A DNA stretch of 64,000 nt, taken from NCBI GenBank assembly GCA_037962975.1, contig CM075673.1, positions 160,786,667 through 160,850,666 of the forward strand. Reading direction: 5' to 3'. The notes under the pieces are model-generated. The model was not told where the DNA came from, made no database searches, and saw only the letters and a program-made list of their open reading frames with translations. Shown piece after piece: positions 1-10,559 of this stretch. Both the position numbers and the translations under genes were made by a program. How positions within the stretch are numbered: position 1 is the stretch's first letter; each line of letters opens with the position of its first letter. This DNA comes from Clitoria ternatea (lineage: Eukaryota > Streptophyta > Magnoliopsida > Fabales > Fabaceae).

Positions 1-1164
1 TTATATTATTGGGAAGATTATATGAATGGAAATATGTACAATTTTTTTGACACTTTAAATTACTTTTAAATTTTTATTTAATCGTTATTTAATATTCCAG
101 TTACATATTTAATTTACTAATTGTACGTGCTTAAATATTTAGCCTTGACGGATTGTTACCAAATAACATGTTAGTAAATTTGATAGTGATTCACTATGTT
201 GTTTAACTCCACCTAAATTTCCAAACTAATGTATGGTTTTCTAAAAGTTAGAAAAAAATTGTGAATGAAACCACCTCAATGAATTAATCTTTAAAATCTC
301 AGTGGCACGCAACTTAAACAGTGGAAATAGAAACTACAAACCTGAAATAGACTTAAAAATGGACCTACCCAAGCTATAGATCCCTAACAATGCTCAAAGA
401 GGAATGGAAAATGTATCCTAATTTAAGTTTAGGGGTAAATTGAAATCCTAGTGTTAAATTAATTATTTTACTTAAATTAACTTATTAAATTAATTTCTCT
501 AATTTATTTTCCTTAGACTTTTCTTTTCCTTTCTTTTTATCAATTCTCTTTACTTTTCTTTCTCTCGCATACAACCCTCTCTTTTTCTCTTGTGCTCTTT
601 GTTTCTTCATCCTCGTTGTCATTTCACCCTAAGCAAATTATGCCTGTCTTCTTCTTCTTCTCTTAATTTTAGTTAGATTTCACTAAGGTAGGTCATGGGT
701 TACGCTAATTTCATCTGCTTTATTTTTCTTCACGGGTTCCACCATGTGCATGCCATTAAATTTGGGTTTCCTTCTCTTGTCTTGCCATAGATATGGAAGG
801 GTAAAACTTAAACCATCACAATTTCATAATTCGAAGCTTAAACGGTGACCTGAAACCATCTTTCCCTTTGTTAGCTTTTTGGTCAAGGAGTTTATGGCAT
901 CCATTGTTTCTAAATCATGCTTCATGCATGGGTTGTGTTGGGTAGCACCTAGAGGTTTGTTTAAGTGGGAATCGACGAAGTATCGGGGTTCCAAAATTGT
1001 TTCAGAAGGTTGATGACAAACGGGTCACTTTTCCAACAAATCTAAAGTGAGTTAGTGTTGTTATCTTAGAAATACATATTTACATGGCTAAGGGTTGGTA
1101 AAATAATTATTGTTAATTTTTAGGAATTATCGAAGAAGAAAAATTTTTGACCGGAGGCGATTTG
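1..1164. other. Left flank: non-coding, possible LTR remnant
   Basis: No usable reading frame. Positions 1-420 are AT-rich. Positions about 500-660 are a pyrimidine-rich, leader-like stretch, followed by a GGTAGGTCATGGG segment that resembles the transcribed part of plant gypsy LTRs. The sequence resumes at 16,169 after the TAT/Ogre-like insertion, so both flanks were once one sequence. Calling it an old gypsy LTR is inference from overall texture only. Confidence 0.3.
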
Positions 1165-1689
1165 GTGTGTTTTGCGACCGGGATCGCGGCGGGACGGCCA
1201 ACCCTTTAAAACAAAACGATGAGTTTCGAAATCCTTTCTAAAAAAACGGAGTCGCCACCTATATCTTTAAGGATAAAATACTGGGAAAATCTTTCGTTAA
1301 AGCACTGGTTATGAAAGTGAAATTCTAAGTTCGAAAGTCAAATTACATATGAGGAAGTTCATAACTGTCCGTTATAAAACGATTACCCCAAATTGATAGC
1401 GCGCATTATAAGTAGCCCAGAAATTATTTTTTAAACTTCTTTAGAAAAGGGACAGGCAAAACAGACATGAAAGTTTCGAAATAAGACTAACAGGATGTCT
1501 TGTCCGAATTAATCTTAAATCGAACAACTTGACCAGACAGTAACAGTAAAGTACCAAATATTGACAGTAAGGGACTATACATGACATTAAGAAACCAAAC
1601 AATAACAGTAAGAATCCCAAACAGTAACAGTAAAAGACTAAACAGTGACTGTAAAGACTAAACAATGACAGGGAGAAAACAAGCAGTGA

Positions 1690-4600
1690 CAGTAAGGATT
1701 AACAGGACGTCTCGTCCAAATTAACCTTAAATTGCAACACAAATTAGATATTAACATAAAATTAAATAAGATGAGATAAAATAAGTTGATTACTTAAAAC
1801 AAGAGATTAACAGGATGTCTCGTCCAAATTGACCTTGTTTTGTAAGAAATATTATTTTAAACAAAAATACTAAAAACACGAGATTAACAAGACGTCCCGT
1901 CTAAATTGACCTCGTTTTAAAACAAATTACTATTTAAAATAAAATATTAAAAACGTAAGATTAACAAGACGTCGCGTCTAAATTGTAACGTCCTAGGTTA
2001 TTTTTGCATTTATTTTTATTCAAACGATTACATCTTACAATAAATTTTTCCTTTTCTTGAAAATTAATCGATATTTAGAGAAAAAGCAATTTAATTTGAA
2101 CACAACAGATGGGAGAAAGGGAATCAGGGCTTCTCGCTTGAGCGAGGCCCCTACTCGTCTAAGCGAGATTCCGGACTCTCACTTAAACGAGGTTCTATTC
2201 GCTGGAGCGAACACCTTTCACACATCGGATTATACAAAACATGCAACCGGACTCTCAAAATTTCACTCTAAAAATGGTTCTGTGAACCCAAAGAGTTACC
2301 ATGAAAGCATATGCAAATAACAGTGATATATTTTTAAAATATATTTTTACATCTGATCCGGTCTTAATTAAACACAACTAATAATTATACTAAGAAGTTC
2401 TTATACACACATAAGACTCTATAGAGAGTCACTCGAAGTCACTCAGACCCTGGCACCGTTCTCCCCCTTGGCGCGGCTCCATGGCTCCTTCCCCCTCCCT
2501 GTCTCTGGTTACTAAAAAAAATGCAAGGGTGAGTGTTTGGCATTGTAATTAATTTAGAATGGATCTTAACAAATATACATGCATATTTATACATACACAT
2601 CAAGCATCACTTGTAAGCAAGCATACCAAAACATAGTGTATTACATACAGTAACTATATTAAACCAACTACACAATTCCATCACATTCATCATGATCACA
2701 ACTGACTCTCATATAATTTGACTCCTAGTATCCGGATACTAAAGGATTGGCCTTCAGCTGGGGGTCCTACTTGACACCCCGTGAACCCTGCTTGGTTCAC
2801 CGAGTCCTGTTTGACTCTCCACCTCGACCACTGGGTCCTACTTGACCACTGGGTAGCTCAACTGGGCACAAAAACCACGGGAGCCGGAAATGAGGGGCTA
2901 TCATATACCGTCGGCCATCCCATACCACATAATCATTCAACAGTATACCTTTCACATAATAATATCAATTTCTCATCACTCGGGTAGCCTGCTTGCTAAC
3001 CCGACGTCACATAACACTGCTCATTTCACATTAGATATCACAAATCATACATGACAAACTCATCCACACCCGATCCTCCATTAATTAATATACTCAGTCA
3101 CACATGCACAAGCATAAACACACAACTACGTTTAGCAACATTTTCCTTAACCTGTTTACGTTACTTCAATGACCTGTTTAAGAAGCGAGTCCTATTCTAA
3201 TTAATTATAACCCGAACACCCCCTTACTTTGGTTCCACGCTTCGATGATCTGTTCTCTGTGTCGATTCCTTCCTCTAAGCACTGGTTCCGCAGTCTCAAC
3301 TCCGTCACTCAGTCTTCCGTTGCTTAGCCTACTACCTACGGATCATAAAGTACAGCTCATCACCTTAACGCCCTTAGTTCATGGACTGCATCTGGGCTCA
3401 CACTCACCAGAGGAGTGGAGAACAGCCACGAATATAGCCATGCATGGCCCTTAACAGCCAAAGAATAAAAGGAATGAGGGAATCACAATTGGAACGGATC
3501 AGTAGACTCACCTTAAAGCCTCGATCATAGGAATGGGGTTCAATTGAAGTTTAGACACAAATAGAGTCCCTCTCCAGTGCATGCAAATCAGCGTTAAGAG
3601 AGAAGAGAAAAAAAACGAAAGAGAAGGAACAGACCAACAGTAAGGTAACTTGTAAAAAAAATGAAGAGGAAAGGAAGAGAATCTCATTATATATATGTAT
3701 AACTCATGGGCAAGATCGTCTTTTCCTTTATTTTATTTGTATTAAATTTAATCAATTTCACTATATTAAACTATTGCATAGTTATCAAATCAATTACACT
3801 GATTTATTCCCACCACATTTAATTATTCACAATTCTCTAATACTTCGCAAGAGTATAGGCCCAATATGAATATCGGCCCCGACGTCCTAACTTAATGTTC
3901 ATACCTCGGAAATCCGAGCTACAACTTGATAGATCGGATATCTCATCCGTGCTCACCTCTTGGTTACTTACATCCGTTGTCTCAGTCATTATGAGGTTAA
4001 TCCGGGCTATGACCCCGTGTGAGGCGCTCTCCTCACAACGGTTGGACCAGACCGCCTAGCCTTGCCCGCTCTTCCCCTACACTTCCGATCTTTAACTCCG
4101 CCTGCTCGCGCTTCTGAGACCGATCTCGACACCGGCTTTCTTATCTCTGGTTCATACAGAACAAATATTAAATAAAACTTCTAAAACATTTACTAATCAT
4201 TTCCCATTTCTTATAATTCTCATTAAAACATCAGGGATGTTACATAAATTAACCTCATTTTAGACAAATTACTATTTTAAATAAAGTACTAAAAACATGA
4301 GATTAACAAGATGTCACAGTCTAAATTAACCTTATTTTAAACAAATTACTATTTTAGATAAAGTACTAAAAACATGAGATTAACAAGACGTCGCGTCTAA
4401 ATTAATCTAATTTTAAATAAATTACTATTTTAAATAAAATATTAAAAACATGGGATTAACAAGACGTCGCGTCCAAATTAACCTCATTTTAAACAAATTA
4501 CTATTTTAAAAAAAATATTAAAAACATGAGATTAACAAGACGTCGCGTCTAAATTAACCTCATTTTAAACAAATTATTATTTTAAATAAAATACTAAATA
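1690..4600. repeat. 72-77 bp tandem array with palindromic cores (split)
   Basis: About eight units, each starting near GATTAACAAGACGTCGCGTC and continuing into an AT-rich half, at 1,690-1,983 and 4,245-4,600. The solo LTR separates the two blocks. Most units centre on a 13-bp hairpin, AGACG-nnn-CGTCT or GGACG-nnn-CGTCC. The paired LTR carries the same array at 14,115-14,680. Just before it (1,530-1,690) lies a shorter minisatellite based on AACAGTAACAGTAA-like units. Confidence 0.8.
1984..4244. mobile_element. Solo LTR of a second gypsy-like element
   Basis: Begins TGTAACGTCC and ends GGGATGTTACA, giving the inverted TG...CA termini of an LTR, and is flanked by TAAAT at 1,979-1,983 and 4,245-4,249. 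The empty site is preserved in the paired LTR near 14,408-14,425, where the flanks read straight through. At 2.26 kb with no coding capacity it fits a solo LTR left by LTR-LTR recombination, in the style of long-LTR chromoviruses. A TATATATA stretch near 3,690 followed on the minus strand by a pyrimidine-rich leader suggests minus orientation. A cluster of inverted GCGAG-type motifs lies at 2,130-2,210. Confidence 0.75.
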
Positions 4601-5558
4601 GACAAAATTGATTGAGGTAATAACAGAGACATAGAAATTAAACAAAAGAAAGTGGGCCCGACAGGAATTGATTCCCGCTCCTATGTATTCTCGAACTTTC
4701 GAGAAATCAGGGTTACGTAGTTCTTTGGGGAAAACTTCGAGAAAAACGATTTAAGTTTAGATTTAAAATTATTAAATTTATTTGATTTTTTTATAATAAA
4801 GAAAAATTGTATGAGGAAGGATAGAATACAAGACGAAGTACTTCGCACGTGCATCACCCTTCGAAGTCTTATGTCGCGAATGTAGGCAAAAGTAATCTTG
4901 CACAACATTGCTTATAAGATTTTTGAAGCAATTTATTCTAGAGCATATATTTAATATTTTCATTTTTTAATTTAACACAAATAGAAAAACATTTAATCAC
5001 TATTCTAAGAGGGATGTTTAGGTTTTAAGGTAATTTTATTTTTAAAAAAACTAGTTATTATTTTATTTTAGAAAAAGATGTTTTATTCTTAAGATTTTTA
5101 TTTCTTTAGAGTTGACATAAATAAAATCTATCAATTTTATATAACAAAAGGTATTTAGATTTTTATTGTTTTATACTTTGACAACTTTTATTCTTACCTA
5201 GAATTTTTTTAGAAATAAGTAATGTTTAGTTCCTCTTAAAATGGGAGATCGAAGGGGAAGGAGCTCGGTGGCCGGGGTTGTGTCGAGGGTGAGCAACGAC
5301 GGTGAAGACTGGAGCTGGTCATTCACGTAGAGGGGGGGAACTCGTGGAGGCCGACGACGGTGAGCGTGGCAGTGACAGTCTCCGGTGACTGTCCTTCTTC
5401 TTCTTGTTGTGTTCTGAAGATGATGTTGTTGGTGATGATTTGTCCTGGTGTTTGTGTATTGGGTTCTGATTTGATGAAAAGGAGGAAGATGAAAAGATGG
5501 AGATGAGGTGAAGAAATTGGGTTCTTTGTTTTCTCCTTCTTTGATTTTTGTTTTTCTG

Positions 5559-5570
5559 TTTTTATAAAAA
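5559..5570 (-). promoter_or_regulatory. Putative LTR TATA box (3' LTR)
   Basis: On the minus strand TTTTTTATAAAAAC is followed by an A/C-rich leader-like stretch towards 5,450. The same motif is conserved in the other LTR at 15,909-15,920, where it would drive the retroelement transcript. Position and conservation are visible; activity is inference. Confidence 0.4.
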
Positions 5571-5799
5571 ATGATGCCCGTCCCCCTGGTTTCTTTCATT
5601 TGCATTTGTTATAGTGAGAAGAGGATGGGCTTTTGATTATTTTTGTCAATTCTTCTTGATGGTGATGAAGATGATGGGGTTAATTAAACCCCATCCCTCT
5701 TGGTGTGCGTATGTTCTGATGGTGGAACCAGGGATGATGGGTTGATATTTTTTTTATTTTTTATTAAAATAAATAAATAAACAGGGAGTGTGGGACACA

Positions 5800-5897
5800 G
5801 GATGGTGTTCACAGCTGCCCCTCTTTACTTTCTTTTCATGAAAATATGAATGATTCATTCATATCGTGGAAAGAAAGTAAATACGTGAACACCGTCT
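5800..5897. repeat. Inverted duplication of the PPT-LTR junction
   Basis: The LTR end GGTGTTCAC (5,804-5,812) reappears inverted as GTGAACACC at 5,886-5,894, and TTTACTTTCTTT (5,824-5,835) reappears inverted as AAAGAAAGTAAA (5,870-5,881). The centre near 5,852 is also close to symmetric (ATGAATGATTCATTCAT). Together these form an imperfect hairpin of about 95 bp containing the polypurine tract. Confidence 0.7.
5815..5836 (-). promoter_or_regulatory. Polypurine tract of the TAT/Ogre-like element
   Basis: Read on the minus strand this is an A/G run ending AAAGAGGGGCAG, one base before the LTR start TGTGAACACC. In LTR retrotransposons such a tract primes plus-strand DNA synthesis. It fixes which LTR is the 3' one and is absent next to the LTR at 13,610-16,163. 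It lies in one arm of an inverted repeat (5,800-5,897). Confidence 0.65.
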
Positions 5898-5929
5898 TGA
5901 CATCAACAATCTTAAAATGTGACAGTTTT

Positions 5930-6300
5930 CACAAATAGAAGAGTCAAACAATGCCGCCTTTGGCAATAAGAAAGACTTAAAAGTTCCAGCTTCATCGATG
6001 AAAACTTAAAATGGCGTTAACTGTGACGGACAGAAGACTCAGACCATGATATTTTTAGTAATAAGAAAGGTTTAAGAGTGCCAACCTTGGCAACGAGGAC
6101 TTGATGTGGTGCCAATTGTGGCAAACAACAGACCTAAGCAATGCTTGCTTTGGCAACAAGAGAGGCCTGAAAGTGCCAGCTTCGGTGACGATAACTTGGA
6201 GAGATGCCAACTTTGGCAAACGGAAAACTTCAAACAAGGCCAGCTTTGACAATAAGAAAGACTTAAAGGGTACCAACTTCGGCGAATAAAGTTAGAGCTT
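5930..6300. repeat. Minisatellite with GCCAACTTTGGC-type cores, block 1
   Basis: Units of about 35-45 bp repeatedly contain variants of TGCCAACTTTGGCAA followed by an A/G-rich linker. Related units reappear at 7,440-8,080 after the 84-bp array. The core is an inverted repeat (GCCAA..TTGGC). Short ORFs here on both strands follow the repeat period and are not taken as genes. Confidence 0.7.
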
Positions 6301-6352
6301 TGCCCCCCGAAGAATGAACAAATCAAAGGATATTTCCTTGATATCGAAAATG

Positions 6353-7378
6353 GGGTAGCCTAGAGAGGGATACCTGAAGCTTCAAAGAAAATTAAGTGAC
6401 ATAGGGAATTGCCCTAACATGTTTTGATCGAAAGACACAGCCTAGGAATGAGTATCTGAAGCATTTCGATAGAAAACAAATGACCAGGGGGATACCCTCG
6501 GCTCTAATTGAGAAATCGAATAGCCTAGGGGTATGTTCTTGAGGCTTTTTGACAGAAAGTAACTTGACTTGGGGGGATGCCCCTGGCTCACACTGAGAAT
6601 TAGAGTAGCCTAAGAAGGGGTACCTGAGGCTTTTTCGATAGAAAATAAATGACTTGGGGGAAATGCCCCTGGCTCGTGTTGGGGAATGGAATAGCCTAGG
6701 AAGGGGCACCTGAGGCTTTTTCGACAGAAAATAAATGACTTGGGGGGATGCCCCTGGTTCAAATTGAAAAATTATGAGGATGCCCTTGGCTCAAATTAAA
6801 TGAACTGGGGGGATGCCTCTGTCTCTAATTGAGAAGGGAAATAGCCTAGGAGTGGGTACCTAAAGCTTTTGACAAAAAAACAAATGACTTGATGGGAATG
6901 CCCCGGGCTCAAATCGAGAAATGAAATAGCCTAGGGCGGTGTTCCTGAAGCTATTTGACAGAAAATAAATGACTTGGGGGGGATGCCCCTGGAATAAACT
7001 GAGAAATGGAATAACTTAGGGCGGTGTACCTGAAGCTATTTGACAGAAAATAAATGACTTGGGGATGTCCCCGGAATAAACTGAGAAATGGAATAGCCTA
7101 GGGCGGTGTACCTGAAGCTATTTGACAGAAAATAAATGACTTGGGGGGATGCCCCTGGAATAAACTGAGAAATGGAATAGCCTAGGGCGGTGTACCTAAA
7201 GCTATTTGTTAGAAAATAAATTACTTGGGGGATGCCCCTAGAATAAATTGAGAAATGGAATAGCCTAGGGCGGTGTACCTGAAGCTATTTGAAAGAGAAT
7301 AAATGACTTGGGAGGATGCCCCTGGAATAAACTGAGAAATGGAATAGCCTAGGGCGGTGTACCTGAAGCTATTTGTCA
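6353..7378. repeat. 84-bp tandem array, about 12 units
   Basis: Units start near GAATAGCCTAGGGCGGTGTA and contain AAATGACTTGGGGGGATGCC. Starts lie close to 6,357, 6,440, 6,522, 6,606, 6,692, 6,845, 6,929, 7,012, 7,096, 7,181, 7,263 and 7,347, a period of 82-86 bp, with one degenerate stretch at about 6,770-6,840. The rightmost five or six units are nearly identical while those on the left are diverged. This is the 3' non-coding region of the TAT/Ogre-like element, where such arrays are common. Confidence 0.85.
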
Positions 7379-7439
7379 GAGATTGACGGGTTTAAGGGAC
7401 AGATGGCTTGAAAAAGGATGATCCTCAGAGATGAACCTA

Positions 7440-8080
7440 AAAAGGGTGTCAACTTTGGCAGCAAGGAAATTTAACAGATGCCATGTTTGGCAACCGGAAA
7501 GGAAAAGATGCCTTGTTTGGCGACTAGAAAGGAAAAGGTGCCTCATTCGGCACCAGGAAATTAAAGGGTGCCTCGTTTGGCGACTGGACATTAAGAGATG
7601 CCAGTTTTAGGGAAAGAAACTTGAAAGACGTTAGCTTTGGTGATTTATGAAAAGAAACTTGAGAGAAGCTAGTTTTGGTGACTGAAAAGGAGAGTTTAAG
7701 AAGTGCTAACTTTGGCGATTAAGGAGGAGATTTTAAGAGGTGCCAACTTTGGCAATTAATGAAGAGACTTTGAGAAGTGCCAGCTTTGGCAATCAAGGAA
7801 GAGACTTTGAGAAGTGCCAACTTTGGTGATTGAGGGAAAGACTTTGAGAAGTGCCATCTTTGGCGATTTGAGGAGGGGATTCTAAGAAATGCTTATTTTG
7901 GCGGTTGAAGAAGAGATTTTGAGAAGTGTCAACTTTGGCGATTGAGGAGGAGATTTTATGAGGTGCCAGTTTTTGGCGATTGAGGACGAGTCTTTGAGAA
8001 GTGCCAACTTTGGCGGTTAAGGAGGAGACTTTGAGAAGCGTCTGCTTTGGCGATTTGAGGAAGAAACTAGAAAGATTCCA
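7440..8080. repeat. Minisatellite with GCCAACTTTGGC-type cores, block 2
   Basis: At least a dozen units of about 38-45 bp on the pattern GAGAAGTGCCAACTTTGGCG followed by ATTGAGGAGGAGA. Many units keep the GCCAA-CT-TTGGC inverted core, others have decayed (GCTAACTTTGGC, GTCAACTTTGGC). The family is the same as block 1 at 5,930-6,300, so the 84-bp array at 6,353-7,378 sits between two blocks of one family. Confidence 0.75.
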
Positions 8081-8652
8081 GTTTTGCCAGTTACGGTTCC
8101 ATTAGGGAAAAGGACTTGATTGAGGTGTTGATACTTGACACGACTGTCTGTTGTAATAACCTGCAGAAAAGGGTTAGTAGTACAAAGTAAAACAAATAGG
8201 AATCTGAGGAGACTTCCTACAGAACCATGATCCCTACAGACTTGAGGTGACTCATGACTGAAATAGAACAGATGAGGTAACTCAGCTTCAGGGAACGTGT
8301 CTGGCCCAGTCTTTATAATGATTGCTTGAGGCAAGATCAAGTAACAAGAGCGTCTTGTCCTCACAACTTTAAATAGTCATTACTTTCTCATTTTATGTAT
8401 TAAGAGAGAACACACATCCATCATATCAATGAGACTCATAACATGAATACGTATCGAAAAAGGTGAAATCTTATTTGAGTTGGATAAGTATAGAGGGAGT
8501 AAAGCATAGAAAGCAAAAGAAACAAGCATGGTAAAATAGGAAAAATTGATAATTGAGTGAAACAAGGAGGGTTTTACAGATCCTCCAGTGAATTTCTGAG
8601 AACAGTGCATATCTCAATCCCACGTCATGACCTCGAGTACACCGTTCGACTC
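8081..8652 (-). other. Unassigned internal region of the TAT/Ogre-like element
   Basis: No recognisable domain on either strand. A 115-codon open frame on the minus strand (8,017-8,364) overlaps the minisatellite and has no family resemblance I can name, so I treat it as chance. The stretch probably belongs to the long 3' untranslated part of the element. Confidence 0.4.
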
Positions 8653-9100
8653 TGCCTCTGAGAAGGTAGTTCGACCATGGTCCATGTGCCCTAGTTTGGA
8701 GTTATACATTTTGTGTTGGAGGTTTCAATCATATTGTCAGAATTTAGACCTTAATTTCTTGCTTGAGCCACCTTTTTTTTTAGGTTTTTGACTCACCAAG
8801 TTGCTCTAACTTTTGCCTAGGTCGCCCTTTCAGGTTTTCAGCCCAGCGAGCTCTTCTCACTCATGACATGTTCTTTTTGTCTTTGCCTCTAAGAAGGTAG
8901 TTCGACCATGATCCACGTGCCCCAGTTTAGACTTGCATGTTTTGCATTGGGAGACTTTAGTTACTCTGCGACAATCTTGACCCTAATTTTTGCCCGATCC
9001 ACCTTTTCAGGTTTTTGACTCACTGTGTTGCTCTAACTTTTGCCTAGGTCGCCCTTTCAGGTTTTCAGCCTAGCGAGCTTTTCTTCTTTTTTTTATGACA
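8653..9100. repeat. Two-copy tandem duplication, about 232-bp period
   Basis: GCCTCTGAGAAGGTAGTTCG at about 8,654 recurs as GCCTCTAAGAAGGTAGTTCG at about 8,885, and the similarity continues through the GTGCCC(C)TAGTTT, CACCTTTTT..TTTTTGACTCAC and GCCTAGGTCGCCCTTTCAGG segments. It lies downstream of the polyprotein remnant in the element's reading direction. Confidence 0.8.
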
Positions 9101-9800
9101 TGTTTTTCTTTATATCTCTTTTCATAGGTTGTATCCTTCACAACAAAGGATTGAAGCTAATTACATTCCAGCTGAGCCTACTCAGTCTTTCCAGGTTTAG
9201 TTTGATCCTTTAGGGAACTAATGTCACTTCAAATAGGAAAATCTACTCCTATGCCATGTACCCAAGAAGATAGGGGTGAGTCTTTTGGCATCAATGAGAG
9301 GGGATTACTCTGAGTCATCATTTTGGCCTTTATTTTCTCATTTTTCATTTTCATTTTCTGGATTCTTTTTCTCTTTCGTTTTTTTGTCTTTTTTTCTTTT
9401 GTTTGTTTTTTGGTTTTTTTATCCCCTTGATGATGCAATGACTCGATATGATAGACTATTTTCTTGGTTACATGGGCATGAGGAGTGGAGCCCTCTTTAA
9501 GGTTGAGGTGTTAATGATGACAAGAATGAAATATTATTTTTGTCAAGTTCTTGGCCTGATGACATTCGTGCCCCTCATACAGAAGATGACAGCTTGCTCG
9601 ATGATCTGGACATAATCAACCTGCCCCATTTAGCATGTGCATTGGACTCCAAGCTTGATTCTATTTTTTCATTTTTTTCATTTTTCATTTTTTTCTTTCA
9701 TTTTTTCTCTTTCTCTTTTTTTTCTTGTTTTTTTGTCGGCAAAGCCTCCCTCAATTGTGTCTGTATTTATAGGCATCAACAATTTACCCTTATCCCTGTT
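9101..9800 (-). other. Low-complexity 3' non-coding region
   Basis: Contains two strong pyrimidine tracts (9,330-9,425 and 9,660-9,735), purine-rich on the element's strand. The ORFs found here are low-complexity F/S- or K-rich frames through these tracts. I see no gene. Confidence 0.5.
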
Positions 9801-10315
9801 GGAGACTATTGAAGCTTCCTTAAACGACTGGCATGCCCCTGTCCATTTTGGGACTTGACCGTGTTGTCATTCACATAGACTCCTATCACGTCCTGAATCA
9901 AGGTTATTAACGCCCTCTAATAGATTGCCCTCGTATTTTTTAAACTAAAGGACATTAATAACTTAATTGATTCCTTCGGCTGTTCTTGACTCAGGGGGAT
10001 ACCCATCTTGACCTGTTTATCCTCTTCATTTGATAATCTTGATCACCTCTTGAAAGGGATAAACCTCTTTAACCTCTTGTTCTAACAACCTTGTTAACTT
10101 GGGCGGTGGCTACAGGCTTCCCTACCCTCTTTGTCGACGCGATCGACCGGGTAGTTGAAGTCGTGAAACTGGATCGTGACCTCGCTGTTCTCAAGAGAAT
10201 CATTTTCAGACCTGTATTTATTTGGTTTGTCATGGTGAATGAAAAAAAAGCAAATAAAGGGAAAAAGATTCAAGGCAGAGATAAGGAAAATAAGAAAATA
10301 TATTTTGAGGTTTGA
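9800..10315 (-). pseudogene. Protease-RT polyprotein remnant of the TAT/Ogre-like element
   Basis: Translating the minus strand in shifting frames gives FHDFNYPVDRVDKEG, then a segment like EQEVKEVYPFQEVIKIIKLE and VKMGIPLSQEQPKE (about 9,960-10,105). This resembles the acidic linker between protease and reverse transcriptase in TAT/Ogre polyproteins. Soon after (about 9,830-9,925) comes DVIGVYVNDNTVKSQNGQGH, which matches the RT active-site block with YVND in place of YVDD. The hundreds of residues that normally separate these blocks are missing, and several stops interrupt the frames. This is an internally deleted fragment; catalysis is not possible. Confidence 0.6.
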
Positions 10316-10559
10316 CACACATTTATTGCGAGAAACTTGGAATGATAAAACATGTTTTTGCCCTTATTACATAAACATCCCAAAGCCTTAGGCATAGCAG
10401 TTAGGTTGGAAAGTCATTAAAACATCTCTTTGATTGAAAATTTAAAGTCATAGAGAATCTAACAGTCTCCTAGTCACAAAGTTCTCCGCCTGGCGGGTAA
10501 TCACGAAGTTTACATCACCGTGGGGCCATCTTCAGTGGTGACGACATCCCTTCCATACT

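Larger units (their letters stand above)
1168..5813 (-). repeat. 3' LTR of the TAT/Ogre-like element, interrupted
   Basis: Homologous to 13,610-16,163 over its length apart from two differences. A 2,261-bp solo LTR is inserted at 1,984, and about 285 bp near 5,240 are missing that the other copy has at about 15,314-15,600. The right edge reads GGTGTTCACA, the complement of an LTR starting TGTGAACACC, and directly abuts a polypurine tract, which makes this the 3' LTR. The left edge reads TGTTTTGCGACC. GGAGTCGCCAC at 1,248-1,258 complements the core of an arginine-tRNA primer site, but it lies inside both LTR copies and so is probably not the active site. Confidence 0.75.

Noticed and set aside
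1248..1258. GGAGTCGCCAC, complement of an Arg-tRNA primer-site core, as the active primer site
   Set aside because: Present inside both LTR copies (also 13,677-13,687) with shared sequence continuing beyond it, so it is LTR sequence rather than the internal primer site.
5198..5605. 135-codon open frame in the LTR
   Set aside because: Partly conserved in the other LTR but with shifted frame and a 285-bp indel; low complexity (H/R/P/T-rich) and no domain. It overlaps the TATA and leader region.
8017..8364. 115-codon open frame on the minus strand
   Set aside because: Overlaps the minisatellite, shows no domain and lies in retroelement non-coding DNA; treated as chance.
9276..9858. Phenylalanine/serine-rich frames on the plus strand
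   Set aside because: Translate poly-pyrimidine tracts; low-complexity artefacts.
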